Source of the DNA: Manihot esculenta
Lineage: Eukaryota > Streptophyta > Magnoliopsida > Malpighiales > Euphorbiaceae
Assembly (NCBI RefSeq): GCF_001659605.2
Contig: NC_035169.2
Span: forward strand, 16,988,263-17,052,262
Reading direction: 5' to 3'
Length of the DNA stretch: 64,000 nucleotides
Shown here: piece after piece, positions 36,292 to 47,400 of the stretch
Position numbering within the stretch: the first letter of the stretch is position 1
How the letters are laid out: every line of letters starts with the position of its first letter
Program-made: the position numbers and the translations under genes
Notes under the pieces: generated by a model
What the model was told of the DNA's origin: nothing
Seen by the model: only the letters and a program-made list of their open reading frames with translations
The model's database searches: none

Positions 36292-36592
36292 AGAATTCTG
36301 AAAATTTTTTATTCAAAACTGCCTCTTACAAGTGTTTCTTATCCTTATATAGTAAGGAGAGAAAATAAAACCCTAAGACACTATTTTTCAGGCTAACCAA
36401 GCTACACCCAAGACCCAATCCCAATTACACACTAAAATAACACATCAAACACATAAATAGTAAAACATAAGGCCAAAATATGGCCCAACACTCTAAAACT
36501 TAAAAGATAAAATATGACCAGAATACAAGCCCAAACAAAGCTAAAATAAAACAAGTGTTTAAATAATAAAATATAGCAAGCCTGTAATACCA
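36292..36592. other. Older DNA between elements E and G
   Basis: No gene. The uninterrupted site continues at 54512. The minus strand has a TATATAAGG motif (36343-36351) followed by GAATAAAAAATTTTCAGAATTC, a layout that resembles the promoter/R region of a Ty1-copia LTR. I cannot confirm this. Confidence 0.4.
36588..36592. repeat. Target-site duplication of element G, left copy (AAGCC)
   Basis: AAGCC is repeated exactly at 54512-54516. Confidence 0.92.
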
Positions 36593-36918
36593 GGCTAGAC
36601 TCTGGTATCGGAATTCCTACCGTCCGGTGGAATCTCGGATGTCGGAGACCTCTAGAAGGGTAAAACCATGTTTTCATAAAATGTTTTAATGTATTTGATG
36701 CTTTTAAGTAAAAAGGAAAATGAGTTTTGTATGAAAATAACCTTGGAGGAAAACCCAGGTTCGGCCGCCGAACATGCAGGCATTTCGGGTGTGCCTTAGG
36801 CCCCCGAAGGAATAAGTGAGGGAAGTCCAGGTTCGGCCGCCGAACCTCAAGTTCGGCCGCCGAACATGGTATGCATGCGGAGGCACGTTCGGCCCCCGAA
36901 CGTGGCCTGGCCAGCCAC

Positions 36919-36926
36919 TATAAAAG
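36919..36926 (+). promoter_or_regulatory. TATA box of LTR G (5' copy)
   Basis: TATAAAAG after CTGGCCAGCCAC, 326 bp into the LTR; same in the 3' LTR at 52393-52400. Confidence 0.72.
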
Positions 36927-37160
36927 GGTCCCTTAGCCGAAATGGGCGAGCTTTTCTCCCCATTGTCGGCCAAGGTGAGTTCTCCGCCGTCCCTCACCAA
37001 TCTTGAGTCCTTTCCTTCAAATCTTTCACGATTTTCACAAGTTTTCATCTTGTTTTGAAGATTTTCAAGTTTTGAGCAAGTTTTGAGCTTGGAGACCCAA
37101 GGAAGTTGAAAATCTCCCATCTCCAAGATTAGGTCGTCTCTCTCTCTCGATCTTCAAGAG

Positions 37161-37823
37161 GTAAGAGCCGATCTTAAGCTCATTGCATGTTTTAAGTAAG
37201 TTTTATGAAGATCTATGGGGTAGAATGCATGTTTAGCTTATAGTTAGGTTTATGAGTTTATGTTGTATTTTTGAACAATGTGGCTTGCCAATGCATGTTT
37301 GATGTGTTGTAGATGGGGCTTAGGTTAGTTTGAAGCCCCTAGGAGCTGGTATGCTTGTGTATGTGTGTTGTAGAATAGGTTTGTGCATGTTTGGGAAGTT
37401 TTGGAGGCGTATATGCATAGAAGAACTGAGTTTCTGCCACTAAGGGAGAAACCAGGTTCGGCAGCCGAAGGAACTTTCGGCCACCGAACATGCTTGTGGA
37501 AGCAGCCTTCGGCTGCCGAAGCTTGCCCCCGAAAGGAGACTTCAGTCTCTGTCTGGGAGTTTCGGCCGCCGAAAGTGCCGCCGAACATGCATGAGTTTCG
37601 CCTCTGTCTGGGAGTTTCGGCCGCCGAAGGTGCCGCCGAACCTGCCTGACTTTTGGCTCTTGAGGGACTTTCGACCGCCAAACCTGCCGCCGAAAGTGCC
37701 CTGTCCAGCCCTCTTTTGCATGTTTTTCTATGATTATTTCATGATGTTCTAGGGGGTTTTTGGGGGATGTTTTTAGAGTTATGTTCTTGTTGTTTGGTCC
37801 CTCATTTGAGTCCACCTGTGTAG
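37161..37823 (+). other. Putative leader intron 1 of element G
   Basis: It starts GTAAGA after TTCAAGAG and ends CTGTGTAG. Both edges are kept in A, C, D, H and S. In B the acceptor sequence has changed completely to CTTATACAG but the AG stays at the same place. It holds the leader palindrome cluster. Inferred from sequence only. Confidence 0.5.
37456..37695 (+). repeat. GCC-palindrome cluster in LTR G leader
   Basis: Palindromes TTCGGCCGCCGAA and half units TGCCGCCGAA, spaced by TTTCGNCTCTG words. Confidence 0.82.
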
Positions 37824-37896
37824 GTTCGGACCCGAGGAACCGAGGACCCCAGCAGTGAGTTCAGCTGCTTCTGAGTCAGTAGAGCTTCAGCCAGAG

Positions 37897-38412
37897 GTGA
37901 GTGGAATAACTCTTATGCTTTTAAATAAATAAACCAGTTTTAGCATGATTCACGCATCATGAATGCCATGAGATATAATAGGGTGCTTGCATTAGAACTC
38001 ACGAATATGTTGCATTGCATAATTTGTTGATGATGCGGATGAATGTTGAATGATCCTTTAGTCCTCATATGTTATGATATGATGATGATACGGTACGGAA
38101 GACCAGTGAGGCCCATTCTACGCCCCTGGCATCATGTAAGAGAAAGACCAGTGAGGCCCATTCTACGCCCCTGGCACAGTTGGAATGTTATGTTATGCTA
38201 TGTTACGATTATGTAAGAGAAAGACCAGTGAGGCCCATTCTATGCCCCTGGCACAGTTGGACCATGTAGAGGACTATTGGTGACAAATTCATCCTTGATG
38301 TGATTAGCTGTGATGTGATGCATTTCATGTTATCATATGTTCCAAATGTTTTATTATTCTGCTCACTGGGCTCTCGTAGCTCACCCCTCTCCCTTAACCC
38401 CCAGGCTTGCAG
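37897..38412 (+). other. Putative leader intron 2 of element G
   Basis: It starts GTGAGT after CCAGAG and ends GCTTGCAG. It would leave a 73-base exon at 37824-37896. It holds the stem-loop array. Edges are conserved in all LTR lineages here, including the old remnant (54929, 55455). Confidence 0.5.
38101..38254 (+). repeat. Stem-loop tandem array in LTR G, 3 units
   Basis: Three units of the form CCAGTGAGGCCCATTCTACG followed by CCCCTGG; the same three at 53715-53868 in the 3' LTR. Confidence 0.82.
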
Positions 38413-38900
38413 GTACAGGGTAGACCAGGAGGTCAGCAAGAGTAATGAAGTCTTATGTATGTAATAGCTAGAATGTGGACATGACAAATTGTATAATGAT
38501 GTAGAGTTGTGAATAGTTATGTAATGTAATGACATTGAGGATTAGAGATTGTGCTTGACCCTATGTGTATTGTATCCCTTTTAATACATGATCTTAGATG
38601 TTTTGTAATGCTTATGTAAACCAACTCAACACATGTTATGCCACCCATTGGGGGCATTGATGAGGTCCCACAGAGGGGCCAATGTTTATGATTATGTTTA
38701 TGTTCAGTGCATGCACAGGTTGAGTTGGTGTATGAGAGAATGAATGGAAGAAAAGTTTTAATTTTTATATATGTTGTTGATCATGTATGGGATTAATTAG
38801 GTTCACAGGATGCATGTTAGGCTTGCTACGGGTCCCGGCGGCCTTAAGCCGACCTGGATCCTAGTGCCGGTAGCGGTCCGATTTTCGGGTCGTTACAGAA

Positions 38901-38918
38901 TGGTATCAGAGCCCTAGG
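38901..38918 (+). other. Element G primer-binding site
   Basis: TGGTATCAGAGCCCTAGG three bases after the LTR. Confidence 0.9.
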
Positions 38919-39166
38919 TTCATATGATCGGACCTATAGTGTTGGGCTCATAGATATTATAGAAGGTCAAGCACAATAGGAAGATCATGTCCACTAGGAT
39001 AGGATGTGGAGTCCTGTCTTGTTTGATGATGTGAAATGCCATGATTATAGACATATGCATTGATGCTATGATATGATATGTGATGTATGTGATGAGGGTT
39101 CATGTGTGCCCACATGAACCATATGATGCTAATGTGCTTGTTATGTGCTGCCTTTTAGAAAACAGG

Positions 39167-40518
39167 ATGAGAGGAACTCATCGATCTGCACGATTGACTG
39201 GAGTGCCACCTGAGGATGAGGGCATGAGCGCCCGTCCTCCTACATTGTCTAGGGCAATGTCTAGTAGGTCTAACAGAGAAAGAGCAGTAAGAGACCCTAG
39301 AAGGTCTCTGGATCTGGGTAGGAGCAGATCAGTGAGGGGAACAGTTCAGGGAGGAATGTCAGAAGACATGGGGGATGATATGGATGTAGAGCAGAGGAGG
39401 GATGGCAGTCTGGGAGTTAGCATGTCAGAAGAGGGAATGGGAGAGTCCCAAGGAGGCACTCAGGCCTCGGGATTTGTTCAGCCACCCCACTACCCACACT
39501 TCTCACAAAATCCCGGGTATTCGATGGGAGGTACATCGGATTACCCTAGCTTCACCCCTTATCCCACACAGATGCCATACCCACCCTACTACCCACCATA
39601 TTCACAATACCCAATGTATCCACCCCCACCTTACTATCCAAACCCAGCAAACCCTACCTCAGAAAATGTTGCACCACCTCCACCACCTACAGAACCAGCA
39701 GCCCCAGTTACTCAACCTTCTAGACCTAGCTCAGCCAGTGGGAGCAAGGTCAAGATGACCGACTACATGAAACTGGGTGCTTCTCAGTATAAAAAAGGGG
39801 ATGACCCATTTGTGTATCTTGAAAGGGTTAAGGTGATCACAGATGAGATTGGGGCTGATGACAGTAGAGCCATTCAGATGGCTGGGTTCACGCTTAAGTG
39901 CAAGAAGGCACGAGAGTGGTTCAAGAATTATGTGAACCTGAGAGTGGACAGCATGTCTTGGGAAGAGTTTGCAAACGAGTTTGCAGGATGGGCTTTCCCA
40001 GATAGTTCAAGGGAGCTGAAGATGTTAGAGTTTGAGCAGTTGAGGCAGACTGATTAGATGAGTGTAGAGGAGTTCACAGACAGATTCTTGGAGCTGTTGC
40101 CATTTGCAGGGCAAAACCTTGACTCAGACCAAAAATGATCAAGGAGGTATATCATGAAACTCCACTCCAAATATTCCTCCTTGATCCAGTCAGCAGATAG
40201 GGAGAGCTTCCATGCCATAGTGGATATGGCCCGGAAAATGGAGGCCAGTGCCATCATTCAGGGGACAGTTAAGCAGTCAGTGGCACAGCCTTCTGGTTCT
40301 AAGACCCCAGGCTCTTCTTCTTTAAGTGCAGTAGCTTCAGGTAGCAAGAGGTGGAGCAGTACCACCAAGAAGTCGAAGAAGAACAAGTTTTGGAACAAGG
40401 TCAAGTCCAGTCTGGGACTAGGGAGTGGCTCGAGCTCTGGTGCGGATAATGCAGTTTGTGCAAAGTGTAGTAGGCCACACAGGGGAGTTTGCCGGGCTGG
40501 GACAGCAGCCTGCTTCAG
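39167..40518 (+). pseudogene. Element G gag, truncated
   Basis: From the conserved ATG at 39167, preceded by an acceptor-like CTTTTAG (ending 39158). It has the N-terminal MRGTHRSARLTG, Pro/Tyr-rich region, and gag domain (about 39750-40130). TAG at 40055-40057 replaces a GAG Glu codon and TGA at 40136-40138 breaks it again. The frame continues through the basic linker and the CX2CX3HX3C motif to ACFR, where the CCHC knuckle is cut and the sequence becomes H's LTR. Confidence 0.88.
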
Positions 40519-41617
40519 AATAATAAAACATTTAAAACATATGATAACATGGAATGCATCACATCACAGCTAATCACATCAAGGATGAACTTGTCACCAA
40601 TAGCCCTCTACATAGTCCAACTGTGCCAGAACGTAGAATGGGTCCTGGTCTTTCCCTTACATAGCATAACATAACATAGTCCAACTGTGCCAGAACGTAG
40701 AATGGGTCCTGGTCTTTCTCTTACATAGTGCCAGCGAACGTAGAATGGGTCCCACTGGTCTTACATTCCGTACCGTACGTATCACATCGTCATATCATAG
40801 GTCGAGGGCTATGGATCATCCAACATTCATCCACATCAACATTAACATGTGCAATGCAACATATTCGTGGATTCTAATGCAAACAACCTAAAACATCACA
40901 TGGCATTCATGATGCATGAACATGCTCAAAACTGTATAATTGATTTACTTAAAAACATAAAGGTTTATTCCACTCACCTCTGGATAGCTCTGACCAGACA
41001 CTGGAGCAGCTGACTCACTGCTGGGGTCCTCGGTTCCTCGGGTCCGAACCTACACAGGTGGACTCAAATGAGGGACCAAACATACATGAACATAACTCTA
41101 AACTACTCCCCAAAAACCCCCTAAAACATCATGAAACAATCATAGAAAAACATGCAAAAGAGGGCTGGACAGGGCACTTTCGGCGGCAGGTTCGGCGGCC
41201 GAAAGTCCCTCCAGAGTCGAAAGTCAGGCAGGTTCAGCGGCACCTTCGGCGGCCGAAACTCCCAGACAGAGGCGAAACTCATGCATGTTCGGCGGCCGAA
41301 ACTCCCAGACAGAGACGAAAGTCTCCTTTCGGGGGCAAGCTTCGGCAGCCGAAGGCTGCCTCCACAAGCATGTTCGGCGGCCAAAAGTTCTTTCGGCTGC
41401 CGAACCTGGGTTCTCCCTTAGTGGCAGAAACTCAGCTCTTCTATGCACATTTGCCTCCAAAACTATCCAATCATGCATAAACCTATTCTACAACATTCCC
41501 AATCATACACAAACAAGCATACAAGTTCCTAGGGGCATCAAACCACCAAAAACCCCAACTACAACACAACAAGCAACTCACATTGTCCATAACACATATA
41601 AAACCCATAAACCTAAT
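40517..41617 (-). repeat. Element H 3' LTR, left part, truncated
   Basis: Near-identical to 50216-51325 of the 5' LTR. It begins at the deletion junction 40516-40519 and is interrupted at 41618 by S. Stem-loop units at 40622-40760; palindromes at about 41175-41405. Confidence 0.92.
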
Positions 41618-43686
41618 TGTAATACTCGGCTTGAGTTCGGCATCGGAATTCCTGTAGACCAGTGGAATCTCGAGTGTCGGAACCCTCGAGATATGTTTTC
41701 ATGTGTGTTTTTAAGGGTTTTGAATGTTTTAAAGTGTTAAAGGAAATGAGTTTTGAAAGAAAAGCAACAAGGGAGAAATGCAGAGGTTCGGCCGCCGAAG
41801 GTCACTTTTGGCCGCCGAACATTGCATGGTTTCGGAGTCACGTTCGGCTGCCGAAGGTGGTCTGGCCAGCCACCTATAAAAGGGCCAAGGGTCGGTGGAA
41901 GGAGGATATTTCTCCTCCACTTGCAGCCAGAGGTGCGTTCCAGCCTCTCCCACATTGACTTTCATGTTTTTCATGGTTTTCACCAAATCTTTCAAGGGTT
42001 TTAAGAGTGTTGGTATGTTTTGAAGGTCTTGTGTAAAAATAGCAAGTTTGGACGTTTGGAGCTTTGGAAGAGATTTTCTTCATATCTCCACATTAGGATC
42101 ACTCATCCTCAAGTTCTTTAGGAGGTAAGGGTTGATCCTGAACTTCTTTGATGAGTTTTGAAGGTTTTATGGGAGTTAGATGGGTAGTATGCATGATTAG
42201 GTTTAAGGGAGGTTTTTGGGAGATGTTGTGTTCAAGCAGGTTTTAGGAGAGTTTTGGACCTCTTTATGCATGGTATATGGTATGTGTTAATTGGGAGTAG
42301 TTGCTATGCATGTTGGGTAAATTTTGGGGAGATTTGCATGAAACAGAGCAAGGTTCTGTCCACTGGACAAAGCCAGGTTCGGCCGCCGAAGGAAGGTTCG
42401 GCCACCGAACCCCTTGTGGAGGCAGTTTCGGCTACCAAAGCTTGCCCCCGAAACATATGAACTTTCGTCTCTGGAGGCAAGGTTCGGCCGCCGAAGGTTG
42501 AGGTTCGTCTCTGAATGAGACTTTCGGCTGCCGAAGGTGCTGCCGAACATGCATGAGTTTCGTCTCTGGAGAGGGGTTTCGGCCGCCGAACATGCCGCCG
42601 AAAGTGCCCTGTCCAGCTTTCTTTTGCATGTTTTCTGTGATTGTTTTAGGATCTTTTAGAGGGCTTTTGGGGAGTTTCTTAAAGCGGTTCTTGAGTTCGT
42701 TTGGTCCCTCATTTGAGTCCACCTGTGTAGGAATGGACCAGAGGAATCAGGGAAGTCAGCAGTGAGCATAGGTTTAGAACCTGCAGAGGTAGTCCAGAGT
42801 CAGCCAGAGGTGAGTGGAACTTATCTTTTCAGAACTAAAATGCTTTTAGCATGTGGCATGCATCATGATGACTATAGTAGGTTGATTGCACTAGTTTCAC
42901 GAATATGACGCATTGCATTGCATAATACGATGTATATGATGAGAAGGATGGACCAAGGCGACCCCAATAGCCCTAAATCTGTGTAAGACCTGGCCGGGCC
43001 AGGCAGCCTTCTGTAGGTAAGACCTGGCTAGGCCAGGCAGCAGATTATCGTAAGACCTGGCTGGGCCAGGCGAGCAGAGTTTGTAAGACCTGGCCGGGCC
43101 AGGCAAATTGAGGATGTAAGACCTGGCTGGGCCAGGCATCCTCCCAGTGGGAATTTTGGTGGTCATGTCTGTCCTTGAGATGAAATGTCTGTGATGTGAT
43201 GCATTCCATGAGATCATGTTTTATAGTTCTACTCATTGGGCTTGTATAGCTCATCCCTCTCCCCTATCCCCAGTCTTGCAGGTACAGAGTCCAGAGGGAG
43301 TTCAGCAGGGTATGGAAGAAGAGATATGTAATAGCTAGTGTGGACATGTATATGTAAAGAGATTGTAGTTATGTAATAAGATGTATAGACTTGTGCTTGA
43401 TTCGTTAGAGTGATCCCCAGTTATGTATACATGATCAGTTTTTATATGTATTTCTCTTTTCTTGTTGATGTATCCGCTTAGAGACGGATAAGAGAGAGCA
43501 GAAACAGTGCATGTACAGGTTAAGCCCTGGAGGAAAGAACAGTTTTAATGGTTTGACAGAAAAGTATGATCATGTATGGGATTTCACAGGTACACAGACA
43601 GGATAGCAGGCTTACTACGGGTCCAGGCGACCTTAAGTCGATCTGGATCCTAGTGCCGGTAGCAGTTCGGTTTTCGGGCTGTTACA
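41618..43686 (+). repeat. Solo LTR S, 2069 bp
   Basis: A complete LTR (TGTAATACTCGGC to CGGGCTGTTACA) with no internal region, flanked by CTAAT (41613-41617) and CTAAC (43687-43691). These form a 5-bp duplication with one mismatch. The empty site is seen at about 51321-51331. TATA at 41875-41882; palindromes 41787-41856 and 42378-42603; donor GGAG|GTAAGG near 42125, acceptor GTGTAG near 42730, donor AGAG|GTGAGT near 42809, acceptor CTTGCAG near 43280. Solo LTRs arise by recombination between the two LTRs of one element. Confidence 0.93.
42983..43138 (+). repeat. Stem-loop tandem array in solo LTR S, 5 units
   Basis: Five GTAAGACC units with CCTGGCCGGGCCAGG or CCTGGCTGGGCCAGG palindromes. Confidence 0.85.
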
Positions 43687-43691
43687 CTAAC

Positions 43692-44330
43692 CATGAGCTA
43701 AACATGCATTCTACCCCATAGATCTACTCAAAACTTACTTAAAACATGCAATGAGCTTAAGATCGGCTCTTACCTCGTGGAGATCGAGAGAGAGACGACC
43801 TAAACTCAGAGATGGGAGGGGTTGAGTTCCCTTGAACCTCAAAGCTCCAAAACTTGCTCAAAGCTTGAAAATCTTCAAAACAAAGTAAAAACTCATGAAA
43901 ATCGTGAAAGATTTGAAGGAAAGGACTCAAGATCGGTGAGGGGCGGCGGAGAGCTCACCTTGGCCGAAAATGGGGAAAAAGCTCGCCCGTTTTCGGCTAA
44001 GGGACCCTTTTATAGTGGCTGGCCAGGCCACGTTCGGGGGCCGAACGTGCCTCCGCATGCATGCCATGTTCGGCGGCCGAACCTGGACTTCCCTCACTTA
44101 TGCTTTCGGGGGCCTAAGGCACACCCGAAATGCATGCATGTTCGGCGGCCGAACCTGGGTTTTCCTCCAAGGTTGATTTCATGCAAAACTCATTTCCTTT
44201 CCTGTTTAAAACCATAAAACACATTAAAACATTTTATGAAAACATGTTTCTACCCTACTAGAGGCTTCCGACATCCGAGATTCCACCGGACGGTAGGAAT
44301 TCCGATACCGGAGTCTAGCCGGGTATTACA
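43692..44330 (-). repeat. Element H 3' LTR, right part
   Basis: Continues the LTR after S and ends CCGGGTATTACA (plus-strand reading). TATA at 44007-44014; U3 palindromes at about 44032-44153. On the minus strand a polypurine-rich AAGGGGGGGAGAA precedes it (44331-44343). Confidence 0.92.
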
Positions 44331-44438
44331 TTCTCCCCCCCTTAAGAACATTCGTCCCCAAATGTTCCTCAACTAGCAAATAGCATGGTATAAAACATAA
44401 CATACATACATAGCACATAAACACATAGAGATCTAACC

Positions 44439-47400
44439 TTAAAAGAGATAAGGGTACTGCTGGAGCATAGACTCCCGTGTCTCCCAAGTGCATTCTTCCA
44501 AATTGTGGTGGTTCCACAAGACTTTCACTATCGGGATTTCCTTGTTTCTTAGCTTCCTGATCTGGGTGTCTATGATCCGCATTGGCTGTTCAACATAGGT
44601 GAGATCCTCTCGGACCTCCACATCAGGCTCACTAAGAACCTTGCTCGGATCTGACACAAACTTCCTCAACATTGAAACATGGAAAACCGGATGGATTCTT
44701 TCCATAGAAGCAGGTAAATCCAGCTTGTACGACACATTCCCAATCCTTTGCAAGATTTCAAAGGGTCCGATGTATCGTGGGGCTAGTTTACCTTTCTTCC
44801 CGAAGTGAACCACTCCTTTCATAGGAGACACCTTGAGCAATACCAGATCCCCCTCCTGAAACTCTACCTGTCTTCTGCGGATGTCTGCATAACTCTTCTG
44901 TTTGCTTGTAGCAGTCTTGATCCTTTCTCTGATTATGGGTACCACCCTGCTGGTAATCTCTACTAGCTCAGGCCCTGCCAAGGCCTTTTCTCCAACTTCT
45001 TCCCAGCAAACAGGTGATCTGCACTTCCTCCCATACAAAGCTTCATATGGAGCCATCCCGATGCTAGCATGATGGCTGTTATTGTAGGCAAACTCCACCA
45101 AAGGTAGATGCTGCCTCCAAGAACCGCCAAAGTCCAGCACACACATCCTGAGCATATCCTCTATAGTCTGGATGGTCCTTTCTGATTGTCCGTCCGTCTA
45201 TGGATGGAAAGCAGTGCTAAAATCTAACCTGGTACCCATGGCGTTCTGCAGACTCCGCCAAAATCTGGAGGTGAACTGGGGCCCTCTATCTGACACTATC
45301 GAAACAGGAACCCCATGCAGTCTGACGATCTCATCAACATACACCTGCGCCAACTTGTCCACAGAATAGCCACTCCTGACAGGGATGAAGTGAGCAGATT
45401 TGGTGAGTCTGTCCACAATCACCCATATGGAGTCCAATCTGTTGGATGCCGCCGGTAACCCCACTACGAAGTCCATAGCTATATTTTCCCATTTCCACTC
45501 TGGAATAGGTAGCGGGTTAAGCATTCCAGCCGGCTTCTGATGTTCCAGCTTCACCCTCTGACATACTTCGCAGGCTGACACAAACTGTGCCACTTCTTTC
45601 TTCATAGCTGGCCACCAATAAACCTTCTTCAGATCTTGATACATCTTGGTGGCCCCGGGGTGAATGTTGTATCTTGCATTATGAGCCTCTCTCATAATGT
45701 CTCCTTTTAGCCCTATGTCATCTGGTACACATAATATGCTCCCATAGCGAAGGATCCCTTTGCTGTCGAATTTGAACTCACTATCTTTGCCTGACTGAAC
45801 AGTCCTGGCAATCTTTACTAATTTCGGGTCCTCATGCTGTTTCTGAGCCACCTGCTCCAGAAACACGGGTGCCACTCTCATCTGGGCTACCAAAGCACCT
45901 GTACCAGACAACTCCATCTGTAGACCTTCCTCAATGAGCTTGTAAAACTCCTTCACCACTGGCCTCCTCTCTGCCGATATGTGGGATAAACTGCCGAGTG
46001 ATTTCCGGCTTAAGGCGTCTGCCACAACATTCGCCTTACCCGGATGGTACTGAATCTTGCAATCATAGTCACTCAGCAGCTCCACCCATCTTCTCTGTCT
46101 CAGGTTCAAATCTCTTTGACTCAGGATGTACTGTAGGCTCTTATGATCCGTGAAGATCTCACATTTAACCCCATAGAGGTAGTGCCTCCACATCTTAAGT
46201 GCAAAGATTACTGCTGCCATCTCCAGGTCATGTGTGGGGTAATTCAACTCATGCTTCTTCAGCTGCCTAGAAGCATAAGCAATCACCCTCTCATTCTGCA
46301 TTAGTACACAACCCAGTCCCACACGGGACGCATCACAAAAGACTGTAAAGTCTTCATCACCAGATGGCAGAGCTAACACTGGTGCTGAAGTCAACCTCTT
46401 CTTAAGCTCTTCAAAACTCTCTTCGCACTGGTCAGTCCACACAAACTTCTTATTCTTCCTGGTTAGTCTGGTCAGAGGAGCTGCAATCTTTGAGAAGTCC
46501 TGGACGAACCTCCTGTAGTAACCTGCCAAACCCAAGAAACTTCTAATCTCTGTCACTGAAGTGGGTCTAGGCCAGTTAGCCACAGCTTCTATCTTCTTGG
46601 GGTCCACCTCTATTCCATTCTCTGACATTACATGTCCCAAGAATGAGATGCTCCTCAGCCAGAACTCACACTTAGAGAACTTGGCATACAAGCCATGTTC
46701 CCTCAAGGTCTGCAGAACCAACCTCAGATGATGGGCATGCTCCTCTGCATTCCTAGAATACACTAAGATATCATCTATGAAGATGATAACAAAGTGATCC
46801 AGGTATTGGCTAAACACCCTGTTCATGAGATCCATGAATGCTGCAGGGGCGTTGGTTAACCCGAACGGCATTACAAGGAACTCAAAATGCCTATATCTGG
46901 TCCTGAAAGCTGTTTTTGGCACATCTTCCTCTCTTATCCTCAGCTGATGGTACCCAGATCTCAGATCTATTTTGGAGAAACAACCCGCTCCGGCTAGCTG
47001 GTCGAATAGATCGTCGATCCTTGGCAGAGGGTACCTATTCTTGGTAGTGACTTTGTTCAACTGCCTGTAGTCGATACAAAGTCTAAGGGATCCATCCTTC
47101 TTCCTCACAAACAAGACCGGAGCACCCCAAGGTGAGGTACTCTATCGGATGAAGCCCTTCTCTACTAGCTCTTGCAACTATTCTTTCAATTCCTTCAACT
47201 CGGCTGGGGCCATCCTGTAGGGAGGGATAGAGATCGGTCTAGTTCCAAGCATCAACTCTATCTCGAACTCTATCTCCCTAGCAGGTAGTAAACCTAGAAG
47301 CTCATCTGGAAAAACATCCTGAAACTCTCTGACAACTGGCACTGAGGCTGGCTCCCTGACCTGACTATCTAGCTCTCTCACATGAGCCATACCCCTGACA

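Larger units (their letters stand above)
36593..38897 (+). repeat. Element G 5' LTR, 2305 bp
   Basis: It runs from TGTAATACCAGGC to CGGGTCGTTACA. U3 palindromes 36760-36901, TATA 36919-36926, leader palindromes 37456-37695, stem-loop array 38101-38254. Splice-like sites: donors at 36975 and 37161, acceptor ending 37823, donor at 37897, acceptor ending 38412. Confidence 0.94.

Noticed and set aside
36432..36677. 81-codon frame across the G insertion edge (minus strand)
   Set aside because: It spans the LTR boundary at 36593 and the target duplication; no family resemblance.
42983..43138. CRISPR-like spaced repeats
   Set aside because: Short, degenerate tandem units in a plant LTR with no spacers of uniform length and no cas genes.
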